Origin: Parvibaculum sp. | GTDB lineage: Bacteria; Pseudomonadota; Alphaproteobacteria; Parvibaculales; Parvibaculaceae | NCBI RefSeq assembly: GCF_030694575.1 | Contig: NZ_JAUYUS010000002.1 | Coordinates: forward strand, 1 to 64,000 | DNA: 64,000 bases | Reading direction: 5' to 3' | Part shown: positions 32,605 to 40,778 of the stretch, one piece after another | Layout of the letters: every line of letters begins with the position of its first letter | Numbering within the stretch: position 1 is the stretch's first letter | The notes under the pieces: generated by a model | The model's input: the letters and a program-made list of their open reading frames with translations, nothing else | What the model was told of the DNA's origin: nothing | The model's database searches: none | Program-made: the position numbers and the translations under genes

Positions 32605-34737
32605 TCAGCGTTTGCCGCGCTCAAGGGTTTGTCCGCCGCGCCGGAATCCTCCGCCCCACCGGTCCGTTTCGCGGCTTTCGAGCTTCGGCGCGGCATCGAA
32701 GAGGTCCGAAAGCTCCGCGAAGAAGCCGCCGCGTGTGCCGCTCGTGGCAATGACGGGGGCCTCGCGGTTACGCACCGCGCCGGGCAGCGGCGCGGGCGGA
32801 AGGCTCGCTTCAGCGGCAGTCATGTAATTGCGCCATGCGGCAGCGGCGAAATTGCCGCCGGACGCGCCGCTGGTGGGCGAATTGTCGTCGTTGCCGAACC
32901 AGACGCCCGCCACTTCATGGCCCGTATAGCCCACGAACCATGCGTCGCGGTAGTCCTGGCTGGTGCCGGTCTTGCCGGCGGCGAGGCGGCCACTCAACGC
33001 GGCGCCGCGGCCCGTGCCTTCGGTCATGACCTGATGCAGCATGTAGGTCATGTCGTGCGCCTGAGTGCGGGTGATCGCCTGCGTCTCCGCCGCTTCGCGG
33101 CGATAGACGACGTCGCCGTTTTCGGCCTCGATGGCGGCGATGCCGTATGGCGCAGCGCGGCGGCCTTCATTGCCGAAAGCGGAATAGGCGGAGGTGAGCT
33201 CGAGCAGGCTTACCTCGGCGCTGCCGAGCACGATCGACAAGTTGCGCGGCAGCGGACTCTCGATGCCCAGCCGCTTGGCCGATGCAGTGATGCGGTCGAT
33301 ACCGACCTTGTCGCCGACCTGGACCGAGATGGTGTTGATCGAGTTCGAAAGCGCCGTCGCAAGACTGACTGTGCCCCAGTCGCGTGTGGACGCATTGCGC
33401 GGCGTCCAGCCACCCATCGAAACAGGTTCGTCGGTGACCGGACTGTCCGGGGTGTAGCCAGCTTCCAGCGCGGCGAGATAGACGATGGGCTTGAACGCGG
33501 AGCCGGGTTGACGCTTTGCCTGCGCCGCCCTGTTGAACTGGCTCTCGACGTAGGAGCGGCCGCCGACCATGGCAAGGACGGCGCCGTCCGGTGCCAGAGC
33601 GACGAGTGCACCCTGCGAGACATTGCGTTCCTTGCCCGTCCCGGCGAGTGCGCGCTCGACGGCGTCCTCCGCCGCCGCCTGGCGGCGCGGATCGAGCGTG
33701 GTGCGAACGACGAAGCGGCCGCTGGCTTCCGGAAAGAGCGTGCGCACCTGCTCGGCAATCCAGTCGACGAAATATTCGCGCCCTTCGCCGTCACCGCGCG
33801 CAAGCACTTCGGCCGGATGCTGCCGTGCGCCGGAGACTTCTTCGGCGGTGAGGCTGCCGGCGGAAACGAGGCGGTCCAGCACCTGATTGGCACGGGCGCG
33901 CGCCTGCTGAAGGTCGTTGGTCGGCGCGTAGCGGGTGGGTGCCTTTGGCAGGCCCGCAAGCACGGCCGCTTCGGCGAGCGAAACGTCGCGCACCGACTTG
34001 CCGAAGTAGTAGCGCGCGGCGGCGTCCATGCCGTAGTTGCCGGCACCCATATAGATGCGATTGAGATAGAGCGTAAGGATCTCGTCCTTCGAGAGATTGT
34101 TTTCGAGCCACAGCGTGATGAGCGCTTCCTGCGCCTTTCGCCAGAGCGTGCGGCTGTTGTCGAGATAGAGGTTCTTCGCCACCTGCTGCGTGATGGTGGA
34201 CCCCCCCTCGACGAAGCCGAACGAGAGCAGGTTGCGCCACATGGCGCGTGCGATGCCGCGTGCATCGAAGCCGCCATGTTCGTAGAAGCGGCGGTCTTCC
34301 GTGGCGAGGACGGCCTTCACCAGATAGGGCGGCATTTCGCCGAGGGGGACGGTAGGGGCCGTGCGGCGGCCGCGGCTGCCGATCTCCTCGCCCTGCATGT
34401 CGAGTACCGAGATCGACACCATGTCGGTCCGGTCCCGCTCAAGCGCGCGTTGCAGATCCGGTAGTGTCACGAAGACGAGCGCGATGAAACCTGCGACGAG
34501 CGCGGTGATCGAAAAGGAGACAATCCCGAGAGAGCGGGTGCCCAAGATACCTTTGGATTTACGTGCAGGACGCGGCGCGTCTTCCTCCGGGCCATCCGAC
34601 GGAAGCGGGTCGCGATCCAGCCGCGCGCGGCGGAACTGCTCGCGCATCGGGTAGTGCGGATCGATGTCGTCGGCGTCGGACAAGGTTAACCGCCTCGCTG
34701 GGCCCAATGCGGGCATGCACCGGGTTGGACTTTTCAT
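32605..34737 (-). CDS. Class A penicillin-binding protein 1A
   Basis: The 710-residue bifunctional peptidoglycan synthase has a cytoplasmic N-terminus of about 70 residues and a membrane anchor at residues 70-92. The glycosyltransferase 51 domain has catalytic Glu147 in 'EDRRFYEHGG' and GGSTITQQ at 178-185. The transpeptidase domain has S413-A-F-K416, S466-I-N468 and K589-T-G-T592. All catalytic motifs are intact. Ten residues from its N-terminus, ATG 34716 is an alternative start. It is divergent from ycgN. Confidence 0.95.
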   Translation of the reverse strand: MKSPTRCMPALGPARRLTLSDADDIDPHYPMREQFRRARLDRDPLPSDGPEEDAPRPARKSKGILGTRSLGIVSFSITALVAGFIALVFVTLPDLQRALERDRTDMVSISVLDMQGEEIGSRGRRTAPTVPLGEMPPYLVKAVLATEDRRFYEHGGFDARGIARAMWRNLLSFGFVEGGSTITQQVAKNLYLDNSRTLWRKAQEALITLWLENNLSKDEILTLYLNRIYMGAGNYGMDAAARYYFGKSVRDVSLAEAAVLAGLPKAPTRYAPTNDLQQARARANQVLDRLVSAGSLTAEEVSGARQHPAEVLARGDGEGREYFVDWIAEQVRTLFPEASGRFVVRTTLDPRRQAAAEDAVERALAGTGKERNVSQGALVALAPDGAVLAMVGGRSYVESQFNRAAQAKRQPGSAFKPIVYLAALEAGYTPDSPVTDEPVSMGGWTPRNASTRDWGTVSLATALSNSINTISVQVGDKVGIDRITASAKRLGIESPLPRNLSIVLGSAEVSLLELTSAYSAFGNEGRRAAPYGIAAIEAENGDVVYRREAAETQAITRTQAHDMTYMLHQVMTEGTGRGAALSGRLAAGKTGTSQDYRDAWFVGYTGHEVAGVWFGNDDNSPTSGASGGNFAAAAWRNYMTAAEASLPPAPLPGAVRNREAPVIATSGTRGGFFAELSDLFDAAPKLESRETDRWGGGFRRGGQTLERGKR

Positions 34738-34886
34738 GCGAGCGGCATGCCAGCCCGGGATGCGTCATTGCGAGACTGGCGGAGATTTGTGCGCTGATTG
34801 GGGCGGGATCGCGGCAAAGCGGCGGCAAATGAAGACCTGCGTGAATGCCCTTTGACAAAATCGGCGGCGCGCGCTCATGTCCCGCC

Positions 34887-35348
34887 ATGATGGATGCCGC
34901 CCAACCCTTCTGGCGCGTGAAGCGCCTCGACGAGATGACCCGCGAAGAGTGGGAGAGCCTCTGCGACGGCTGCGCGAAGTGCTGCCTGGTAAAGCTCGAG
35001 GACGAGGATACCGGCGAGCTCGAATATACGGACATCGCCTGCCGGCTGCTCGACGCGGAGACGTGCCGCTGCTCGGACTACGCGAATCGCTCCGTCAGGG
35101 TGCCCGATTGCGTGACGCTGACGCCGAAGAACCTCGAAGACATCGACTGGATGCCGCCCTCCTGCGCCTATCGGCTGCTGAAGGAGGGGAAGGACCTGCC
35201 GTGGTGGCATCCGCTTATTTCCGGAGAATACGAGGCTGTGCGGCTCGCGGGCATGTCCGTCCACGGACGGTTCCTCTTCGAGGATGAGGCCGACATGGAG
35301 GACCTCGAAGGCCGCATCGTCGACTGGCCGCTGATGCCGCCGGAGTAG
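34887..35348 (+). CDS. YcgN family cysteine cluster protein (UPF0260)
   Basis: The 153-residue protein has clustered cysteines in 'LCDGCAKCCLVKLED', 'IACRLLDAETCRCSDY' and 'VPDCVTLTP', diagnostic of YcgN/UPF0260 (CxxCxxCC-type metal or Fe-S binding). Its C-terminus 'CAYRLLKEGKDLPWWHPLISG' is also typical. ATG 34887 matches the family N-terminus 'PFWRVKRLDEMT'. Function is unknown. Confidence 0.92.
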   Translation: MMDAAQPFWRVKRLDEMTREEWESLCDGCAKCCLVKLEDEDTGELEYTDIACRLLDAETCRCSDYANRSVRVPDCVTLTPKNLEDIDWMPPSCAYRLLKEGKDLPWWHPLISGEYEAVRLAGMSVHGRFLFEDEADMEDLEGRIVDWPLMPPE

Positions 35349-35411
35349 GCTGATCCGGATCGCGGGATCCTGCGTAGGAAGCAGAGAACCGCATGATGGA
35401 TGGGGCCTCCG

Positions 35412-35807
35412 ATGATCTACGCGATCGCTTACGCCGCAACGGCACTTGTTTTCTTCAGCCTCGACTATTTGTGGTTGGGCACGCTGGCGAAGGAGTTCTA
35501 TGCGCGGGAGCTGGGACCGCTGATGCGGGAGAAGCCGGATTTCGCGGCGGCCGGCATCTTCTATCTCTTCTATATCGGCGGCGTGGTGCTCTTCGCGGTG
35601 GTGCCCGCTCTGCAGGCGCAGGGGTGGAAGACGGCATTGGTTTATGGCGGGTTGCTTGGCCTTTTTGCCTATGGAACCTACGACATGACCAACCTCGCGA
35701 CGCTGAAGGGGTGGTCTGTGAAAATGGTTGTGGTGGACATGGCCTGGGGTGCGGCGCTCACGGCCACGGCCGCGCTGGCAGGTTATCTGGCCGCCCGGAC
35801 TCTCTGA
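35412..35807 (+). CDS. DUF2177 family membrane protein
   Basis: The 131-residue protein has four hydrophobic segments and the DUF2177 pattern: 'FFSLDYLWLGTLAKEFYARELGPLM', 'GIFYLFYIGGVVLFAV' and 'GLFAYGTYDMTNLATLKGWS'. The ATG at 35412 places the first helix correctly; ATG 35400 would add four residues. Function is unknown. Its stop codon abuts the Pho box of the next gene. Confidence 0.88.
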   Translation: MIYAIAYAATALVFFSLDYLWLGTLAKEFYARELGPLMREKPDFAAAGIFYLFYIGGVVLFAVVPALQAQGWKTALVYGGLLGLFAYGTYDMTNLATLKGWSVKMVVVDMAWGAALTATAALAGYLAARTL

Positions 35808-35841
35808 CTGTCATCGAACTGTCAAAAATATGTCACAGAGG
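35808..35841 (+). promoter_or_regulatory. Pho box, three TGTCA direct repeats
   Basis: TGTCA starts at 35809, 35820 and 35831, exactly 11 bases apart, each followed by an A/T-rich stretch. That is the repeat geometry recognised by PhoB. It lies about 80 bases upstream of the pit start codon, so PhoB control of pit is expected. Whether control is activation or repression cannot be read from this. Confidence 0.75.
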
Positions 35842-35919
35842 GTAGGCGCGCCCCGCCCGAGATGATAAAGGCACTCCCCGGACAGCCAGCCGAAGAGGCG
35901 GCACGATTCGGAGGGCCAT

Positions 35920-37428
35920 GTGCCGAAGAGCGCGCTCGACAAGGATCTGAAAAAAGTCGGAAGCCTCGAAGAGGCGACTCACGCACTTTCGAGATCGATC
36001 GCGGCACCGGGACTGGCGATCCTTTTCCTCGTCGCGATTTTCCTTTTCATGAGCGGACTGGTCCCCGTCGGGCCGTTGAGCATCTTCGTGATCGCGGGCG
36101 GCGTCATCGCCGGCTACATGGCGCTGAACATCGGCGCGAACGATGTCGCCAACAATATGGGACCGGCGGTCGGCAGCCGCGCGCTGCCGCTCGGTGCGGC
36201 GCTCGTCATCGCGGCGGTATGCGAGGCGGCGGGTGCCATCCTCGCGGGCGGTGACGTGGTCTCGACCATTTCGAAAAGCATCATCGTGCCGCCGCCGGAT
36301 TTCGACGTGCGCGATTTCGTGATGCTGATGATGGCGTCGTTTCTCGCCGCCGGCATGTGGCTTCACCTCGCGACGATCCTGAACGCGCCCGTCTCGACCA
36401 CGCATTCGATCGTCGGCGGCGTGCTCGGCGCCGGTATCGCGGCGGCGGGCTTCGGTGTGGTGTCGTGGCCGACCATGGGTGCGATCGCCGCGAGCTGGGT
36501 GATCTCGCCGATCATGGGCGGCGTGGTCGCGGCGGCGCTGCTCGGCTTCATCAAATGGCAGGTGCTCTTCAAGCCCGACCGCGTCGCGGCGGCGAAGCGC
36601 TGGGTGCCGGTGATGATCGGCCTGATGGCCGGCGTCTTCGCGATGTATCTCGCGCTGAAGGGCCTGTCGCATGTCTGGAAGCCGTCCGCCGGAACGGTAT
36701 GGGCGCTCGGCATCGCTTTCTTCGCCACCGGGACGCTGGCGACGCGGCCATGGGTGGCGCGGCGCGCCGAGACGCTCGAGAACCGCCGCAAGCATGTGGC
36801 GGGGCTCTTCACGCTGCCGCTCATCTTCGCGGCCGGGCTTCTCTCCTTCGCGCACGGCGCCAACGACGTCGCGAATGCGGTCGGCCCGCTTGCCGCCATC
36901 GTCGCGGCAGCGGAAACGGGGCGCGCCGTGCCCGGCGACGTGACGCTGCCGCTCTGGGTACTGATGATCGGCGCGGTCGGCATTTCGCTCGGCCTCGCGC
37001 TGTTCGGTCCGCGCCTGATCCGCACCGTCGGCACCAAGATCACCAAGATGGACGCGCCGCGCGCCTATTGCGTGGCGCTGGCCGCCGCAATCACGGTTTT
37101 GATCGCCTCGGCGCTGGGCCTGCCGGTTTCCTCGACGCATATCGCCATCGGCGGCGTCTTCGGCGTCGGCTTCCTGCGCGAGCAACTCGCCAATCTCGGA
37201 TTGAAGGCGGACGGGCCGAAGCGGCCGAAGCCGAAGGCGAGCGAACCTTCCTCGCTGAGCAGGACGCCGGAAGACGCAATCAAGAAGCAGTTGAAGCGAG
37301 AGAAACGCCGGCTGGTGCGCCGCCGCCATGTGCTCGGCATCGCGGCTGCCTGGGTCATCACCGTGCCCGCCGCGGGCGGCCTCGCCGCGCTGCTCTACTG
37401 GATACTGAAGCTGGTCGTGGATTTGTAA
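35920..37428 (+). CDS. pit: Inorganic phosphate transporter, PiT family
   Basis: The 502-residue membrane protein starts at GTG 35920 after GGAGGG. It has two PiT signatures, 'GYMALNIGANDVANNMGPAVGS' and 'FAHGANDVANAVGPLAA', in inverted-repeat halves, and 'PVSTTHSIVGG' and 'PVSSTHIAIGG' marking the ends of each half. A cytoplasmic N-terminus and a basic loop near 425-470 are extra. It is likely a low-affinity phosphate:proton symporter. It is preceded by a Pho box. Confidence 0.95.
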   Translation: MPKSALDKDLKKVGSLEEATHALSRSIAAPGLAILFLVAIFLFMSGLVPVGPLSIFVIAGGVIAGYMALNIGANDVANNMGPAVGSRALPLGAALVIAAVCEAAGAILAGGDVVSTISKSIIVPPPDFDVRDFVMLMMASFLAAGMWLHLATILNAPVSTTHSIVGGVLGAGIAAAGFGVVSWPTMGAIAASWVISPIMGGVVAAALLGFIKWQVLFKPDRVAAAKRWVPVMIGLMAGVFAMYLALKGLSHVWKPSAGTVWALGIAFFATGTLATRPWVARRAETLENRRKHVAGLFTLPLIFAAGLLSFAHGANDVANAVGPLAAIVAAAETGRAVPGDVTLPLWVLMIGAVGISLGLALFGPRLIRTVGTKITKMDAPRAYCVALAAAITVLIASALGLPVSSTHIAIGGVFGVGFLREQLANLGLKADGPKRPKPKASEPSSLSRTPEDAIKKQLKREKRRLVRRRHVLGIAAAWVITVPAAGGLAALLYWILKLVVDL

Positions 37429-37430
37429 TT

Positions 37431-37600
37431 CTTCCACCCTCCCCCTGTGGGAGGGTCAAACGGCTGCAAGCCGTTTGGGGAGGGGTTACAGAAGAAGCGT
37501 CATATTCAAGCGGCAGAAAATTCATTGCGTAGGCGCTGCAACCCCTCCCCGAAATTCGCTTCGCAAATTTCGACCCTCCCACAGGGGGAGGGTGGGAAGA
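37431..37600. repeat. REP family C composite palindrome, copy 2
   Basis: Mirror-image outer blocks, ACCCTCCCCCTGTGGGAGGGT and its complement, enclose two inner hairpin halves (AAACGGCTGCAAGCCGTTT and GAAATTCGCTTCGCAAATTTC). A core of about 50 bases separates them. A closely related composite lies at 40412-40592. It fills the spacer between the convergent pit and Nudix genes. Confidence 0.85.
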
Positions 37601-37636
37601 ATGAATGGTTTTGTCCTCGCCGCTGCTTATTTGCAG

Positions 37637-38098
37637 CTACACCCGGTCGCGCAGCATCATTGCGAGGTCGGCGAGATAGGGATCGTAGAGAAGCTGACGG
37701 GCTTCGCGCAGGCCTGCCCAGTGGCGGCGGCGCTCATGCTGTTCTTCCCAGGTCTCATGCTGCAGCGTGACGAGCAGCGGATACATGTCGACCTCGATGG
37801 GCTTCACAATGACGCCGCGCCGCTTGATCGTGCGCCAGACGCCGAGCGGCCGGTCGGCGACGACGCCCTGGACGCCTGCCTCCTCGAGCGCTTCCTGCGC
37901 GGCAGCCTCGTGCGGATCGAGGCCCTCCATCAACCCACCCTTCGGAAAGACCCAGCGCCCCGTCCGCCGCGAGGTGACGAGCAGCACCGCGACCTGGCCG
38001 TCGACCAGCGAATAGGGAATGGCTCCCGCCTGCCGCTCGATGGCGGACTGGCGCGCGACGAAACGGAAGCGGAGCTTGGTGGCGAGACGTTCGAGCAT
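37637..38098 (-). CDS. Nudix hydrolase
   Basis: The 153-residue protein starts at ATG 38098. The Nudix box reads 'GGLMEGLDPHEAAAQEALEEAGV', with Gln where the canonical Arg precedes the catalytic Glu block. The surrounding 'GRWVFPKG' and 'KRRGVIVKPIEVDMYPLLVT' fit the diphosphoinositol-polyphosphate-phosphohydrolase-like subgroup common in rhizobia. The substrate is unknown. It is divergent from the GTA cluster. Confidence 0.85.
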   Translation of the reverse strand: MLERLATKLRFRFVARQSAIERQAGAIPYSLVDGQVAVLLVTSRRTGRWVFPKGGLMEGLDPHEAAAQEALEEAGVQGVVADRPLGVWRTIKRRGVIVKPIEVDMYPLLVTLQHETWEEQHERRRHWAGLREARQLLYDPYLADLAMMLRDRV

Positions 38099-38338
38099 GG
38101 AGGTTCCCTGGGAGCAGTGGGGGAAGTATGCACGACGGCTGCCAAAACAGAAGTGCGAAGGGGGGCGGCGCGTGCCGCGCCTTCTGGATTGCCGGGTCAA
38201 GCCCGGCAAAGACGAGTAATGGGAAAGGGGAGGGTGGGAAGCACCGGCAGCGGCTTCAATTCAAAAGATATCCCCAATTGTCAGCGCGGCGCTCCATCCC
38301 TACCTTCCATCCATCTCCAGAATTGTGCGGTGAGGAAC

Positions 38339-39055
38339 ATGGCAGCGAAGAAGGCGGCGCCTGCGAAGGTGCGCGCGGTGAAGAAGGCCGTGCCGAAGAA
38401 AGCGCCGGCAAAGAAGCGGGCGGTTGGAAAAGACGAGGCGCCGCTACCCCTCCCCGAAATTTGCCCCGCCGACGCGGCTCAAATTTCGACCCTCCCGCAG
38501 GGGGAGGGTGGAGAGATACTGCGCGCGGCGAAAGATGAAGACATCGATTGGGAAACGATCCGCGCGGATTACGAGATCGGGACGCGATCTCTCTCGGAGA
38601 TTGCGCTCGAACACCGGATCACGACGCAGAAAATCACATCGAGAGCGTGGCGGGAGAGCTGGCCGAAGCGCGGCGAGGTCGTGCAGGAGGCGGCGCTTGC
38701 AACCGAACTGCCCGACGACGCGGAGGCGCTGGCGGCGCGGCTGACGAAGCTGATCGCCCGCGAAATCGCGGATATCGAGCGCCAGAGCAAGGTGACGCGC
38801 GACGACGCGGAAGGCGAGCGGCAGGCGCGGCGGCTGTCGTCGCTGGTACGCTCCATCGACAAGCTCCACGAAATCGAACAGGCGGCGAGGCTGGCGAAAA
38901 AACATGACCCTGCATCCGACAAGGCAAAACGCGCCGCGGAGGACAAGCGGCTGCGCGCCGAACTTGAACAGCGGCTTGCTCGCCTCTTTGCCACCGCCGA
39001 TGCGGACGGACTTCGTGAAAGGGCTGACGCGGCGGGAAGTGCGGCTGCTTGCTGA
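38339..39055 (+). CDS. GTA small terminase-like protein (g1) with repeat-derived insert
   Basis: The 238-residue protein starts at ATG 38339, after GTGAGG. The N-terminus is a Lys/Ala-rich tail ('AAKKAAPAKVRAVKKA'). A helix-turn-helix-like region around residues 75-110 ('WETIRADYEIGTRSLSEIALEHRI') and a helical C-terminus ('RQARRLSSLVRSIDKLHEIEQAARLAKK') are as expected of GTA g1/TerS proteins. Residues about 37-58 ('PEICPADAAQISTLPQGEGG'-type) are translated from an inserted REP family C palindrome. It is first gene of the GTA cluster and overlaps terL. Confidence 0.75.
   Translation: MAAKKAAPAKVRAVKKAVPKKAPAKKRAVGKDEAPLPLPEICPADAAQISTLPQGEGGEILRAAKDEDIDWETIRADYEIGTRSLSEIALEHRITTQKITSRAWRESWPKRGEVVQEAALATELPDDAEALAARLTKLIAREIADIERQSKVTRDDAEGERQARRLSSLVRSIDKLHEIEQAARLAKKHDPASDKAKRAAEDKRLRAELEQRLARLFATADADGLRERADAAGSAAAC
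38445..38514 (+). repeat. REP family C element inside the g1 coding sequence
   Basis: The 70-base segment matches the right half of the 37431 composite (ACCCCTCCCCGAAATT...CAAATTTCGACCCTCCC.CAGGGGGAGGGTGG) and is read in frame through the g1 gene without a stop. It is comparable in idea to protein-inserted palindromic elements of Rickettsia. Confidence 0.8.
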
Positions 39056-40250
39056 CGACTGGCGCTTCTGGGCGCGGGAAGACCAGCTTGCGCCGGAGGG
39101 CGGCTGGACGACATGGCTGGTGCTGGGCGGGCGCGGCGCGGGCAAGACGCGCGCCGGCGCCGAATGGGTGGCGGCGGAAGTGGCCGCAGGCCGGGCGAGC
39201 CGCATCGCGCTGATCGGCGAGACGCTGGCGGATGCGCGCGAGGTGATGATCGACGGGCCCTCGGGGCTCCGCACGATTGCGCGGGCGGACGAGAAACCAC
39301 GATATGAGGTGACGCGGAAGCGTCTCCTTTGGCCGAACGGCGCTGTGGCCCATGTGTTTTCCGCGGGCGAGCCGGAAAGCCTGCGCGGGCCCCAGTTCGA
39401 CGCGGCCTGGGGCGACGAGCTGGCGAAGTGGCGCTATGCGGAAGCGGCCTGGGACATGCTGCAATTCGGATTGCGCCTCGGCGAGAACCCCCGCCAGGTG
39501 ATGACGACGACGCCGCGCCCCGTGCCGGTGCTGAAGCGGCTGATCGCGGACAAGACGACCGTGACGACAAGGGCCGCGACGGCGGCGAACCGCGCGAACC
39601 TCGCCGACGGATTTTTCCGCGCCGTGATCGCGCGCTACGAGGGCACGCGGCTCGGGCGGCAGGAACTCGACGCCGAACTGATCGACGACAACCCGGACGC
39701 GCTGTGGAAGCGCGAAACGATCGAGCGCGGCCGCGTGGAGCGGGCCGTGGAGTTCGTGCGCGTGGTGGTGGGCGTCGATCCGCCGGCGACGAGCGGCGCG
39801 AAGTCGGACGAATGCGGCATCGTCTGCGCCGCGCTGGGCGCGGACGGGCATGGCTATGTGCTGGACGACCGCTCGATGGGCGGCTTGTCGCCGCTCGCCT
39901 GGGCGAAGCGCGTGGCCGGCTGCTACCGCGCGCATGAGGCGGACCGGATCGTCGCGGAAAGCAATCAAGGCGGCGAGATGGTCGGCTCGGTGATGCGGCA
40001 GGAAATGCCCGACGCGCCGATCCGTCTTGTGCGGGCGACGCGGGGGAAGGCGGTGCGCGCCGAACCCATCGCGGCTTTATATGAGCGCGGGCTGGTGCAT
40101 CACGTGGGTGCATTCGCGAAGCTCGAGGATCAGTTATGCGATTGGGTGCCGGGCGGGAAAAGCCCGGACAGGCTGGATGCGCTGGTCTGGGCACTGACGG
40201 AGTTGATGCTGCTTGGCGAGGCGGGGGTGCCGAGGATGCGGAGGTTGTAG
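38976..40250 (+). CDS. GTA large terminase, TerL (g2)
   Basis: The roughly 424-residue packaging ATPase/nuclease has Walker A 'LGGRGAGKTRAGAEW', adenine/Walker B 'FSAGEPESLRGPQFDAAWGDELAKW', coupling 'MTTTPRPVPVLKRL' and RNase-H-type nuclease acids in 'VVGVDPPATSG'. It packages host DNA into GTA heads. The start is uncertain: ATG 38904, TTG 38976 and ATG 39000 are in frame. TTG 38976 is chosen because it keeps 'LLASLPP...R.DFV..L', a segment I recall from GTA TerL N-termini. Confidence 0.88.
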   Translation: MLASLPPPMRTDFVKGLTRREVRLLADDWRFWAREDQLAPEGGWTTWLVLGGRGAGKTRAGAEWVAAEVAAGRASRIALIGETLADAREVMIDGPSGLRTIARADEKPRYEVTRKRLLWPNGAVAHVFSAGEPESLRGPQFDAAWGDELAKWRYAEAAWDMLQFGLRLGENPRQVMTTTPRPVPVLKRLIADKTTVTTRAATAANRANLADGFFRAVIARYEGTRLGRQELDAELIDDNPDALWKRETIERGRVERAVEFVRVVVGVDPPATSGAKSDECGIVCAALGADGHGYVLDDRSMGGLSPLAWAKRVAGCYRAHEADRIVAESNQGGEMVGSVMRQEMPDAPIRLVRATRGKAVRAEPIAALYERGLVHHVGAFAKLEDQLCDWVPGGKSPDRLDALVWALTELMLLGEAGVPRMRRL

Positions 40251-40286
40251 AAGGTGGGAAGAGTGTTGGCAGTAGCCAAAACAAAT

Positions 40287-40370
40287 TGTCATCCCGGCGG
40301 AAGCCGGGATCCATCTGACTCTCGTATCTGTGTTGTCCGCTCATGGGCCCCGGCTTTCGCCGGGGTGACA
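40287..40370. repeat. REP family A, copy 2
   Basis: Arms TGTCATCCCGGCGGAAGCCGGG and CCCCGGCTTTCGCCGGGGTGACA enclose a 40-base centre. The centre differs from copy 3 by a single base (C/T), so the two are a recent duplication. Confidence 0.9.
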
Positions 40371-40411
40371 CTGAGTTTTTGGTTTGGTCCGGTGGCTAAA
40401 AGGGCCGGTTT

Positions 40412-40592
40412 CTTCCACCCTCCCCTTGGGGGAGGGTCAGACCGCTGCAAGCGGTTTGGGGCGGGGTCGCCGTGGTGCGATGGGTGCAGGCGCGAGCGTG
40501 TTCGTTGTATTTAGCGCCGCGACCCCGCCCCGAAAAATTCTTCGCGTTCCGCTCGAATTTTGTCGACCCTCCCCCAAGGGGAGGGTGGGGAG
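40412..40592. repeat. REP family C composite palindrome, copy 3
   Basis: It has the same design as 37431-37600: outer CCACCCTCCCC/GGGGAGGGTGG blocks and inner hairpins (GACCGCTGCAAGCGGTTT). The centre is unrelated. Confidence 0.85.
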
Positions 40593-40624
40593 AATGGTTT
40601 GATTGGCGGGACATAAAACAAAAC

Positions 40625-40708
40625 TGTCATCCCGGCGGAAGCCGGGATCCATCTGACTCTCGTATTTGTGTTGTCCGCTCATGGGCCCCGGCTTTCGCCG
40701 GGGTGACA
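40625..40708. repeat. REP family A, copy 3
   Basis: It is almost base-for-base the same as the copy at 40287, including the centre, in the same orientation. Confidence 0.9.
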
Positions 40709-40778
40709 CCGAGTTTTTTGTTTTTGCCGGCGTTCAACCTTGTCCGTCGCCGCTGCAATTCACATACAGGAAATCAAC

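Larger units (their letters stand above)
40251..40778. other. Gene-free repeat island between g2 and g3
   Basis: These 528 bases hold no supported gene. They carry two nearly identical REP A copies (40287-40370, 40625-40708) flanking one REP C composite (40412-40592). The last 70 bases lead into the portal ribosome site. Confidence 0.85.

Noticed and set aside
35833-37437. 534-residue open frame opposite the pit gene
   Set aside because: It is a codon-phase shadow in high-GC DNA: Arg/His/Asp-rich, with no recognisable domain, while the plus strand encodes a clear PiT transporter.
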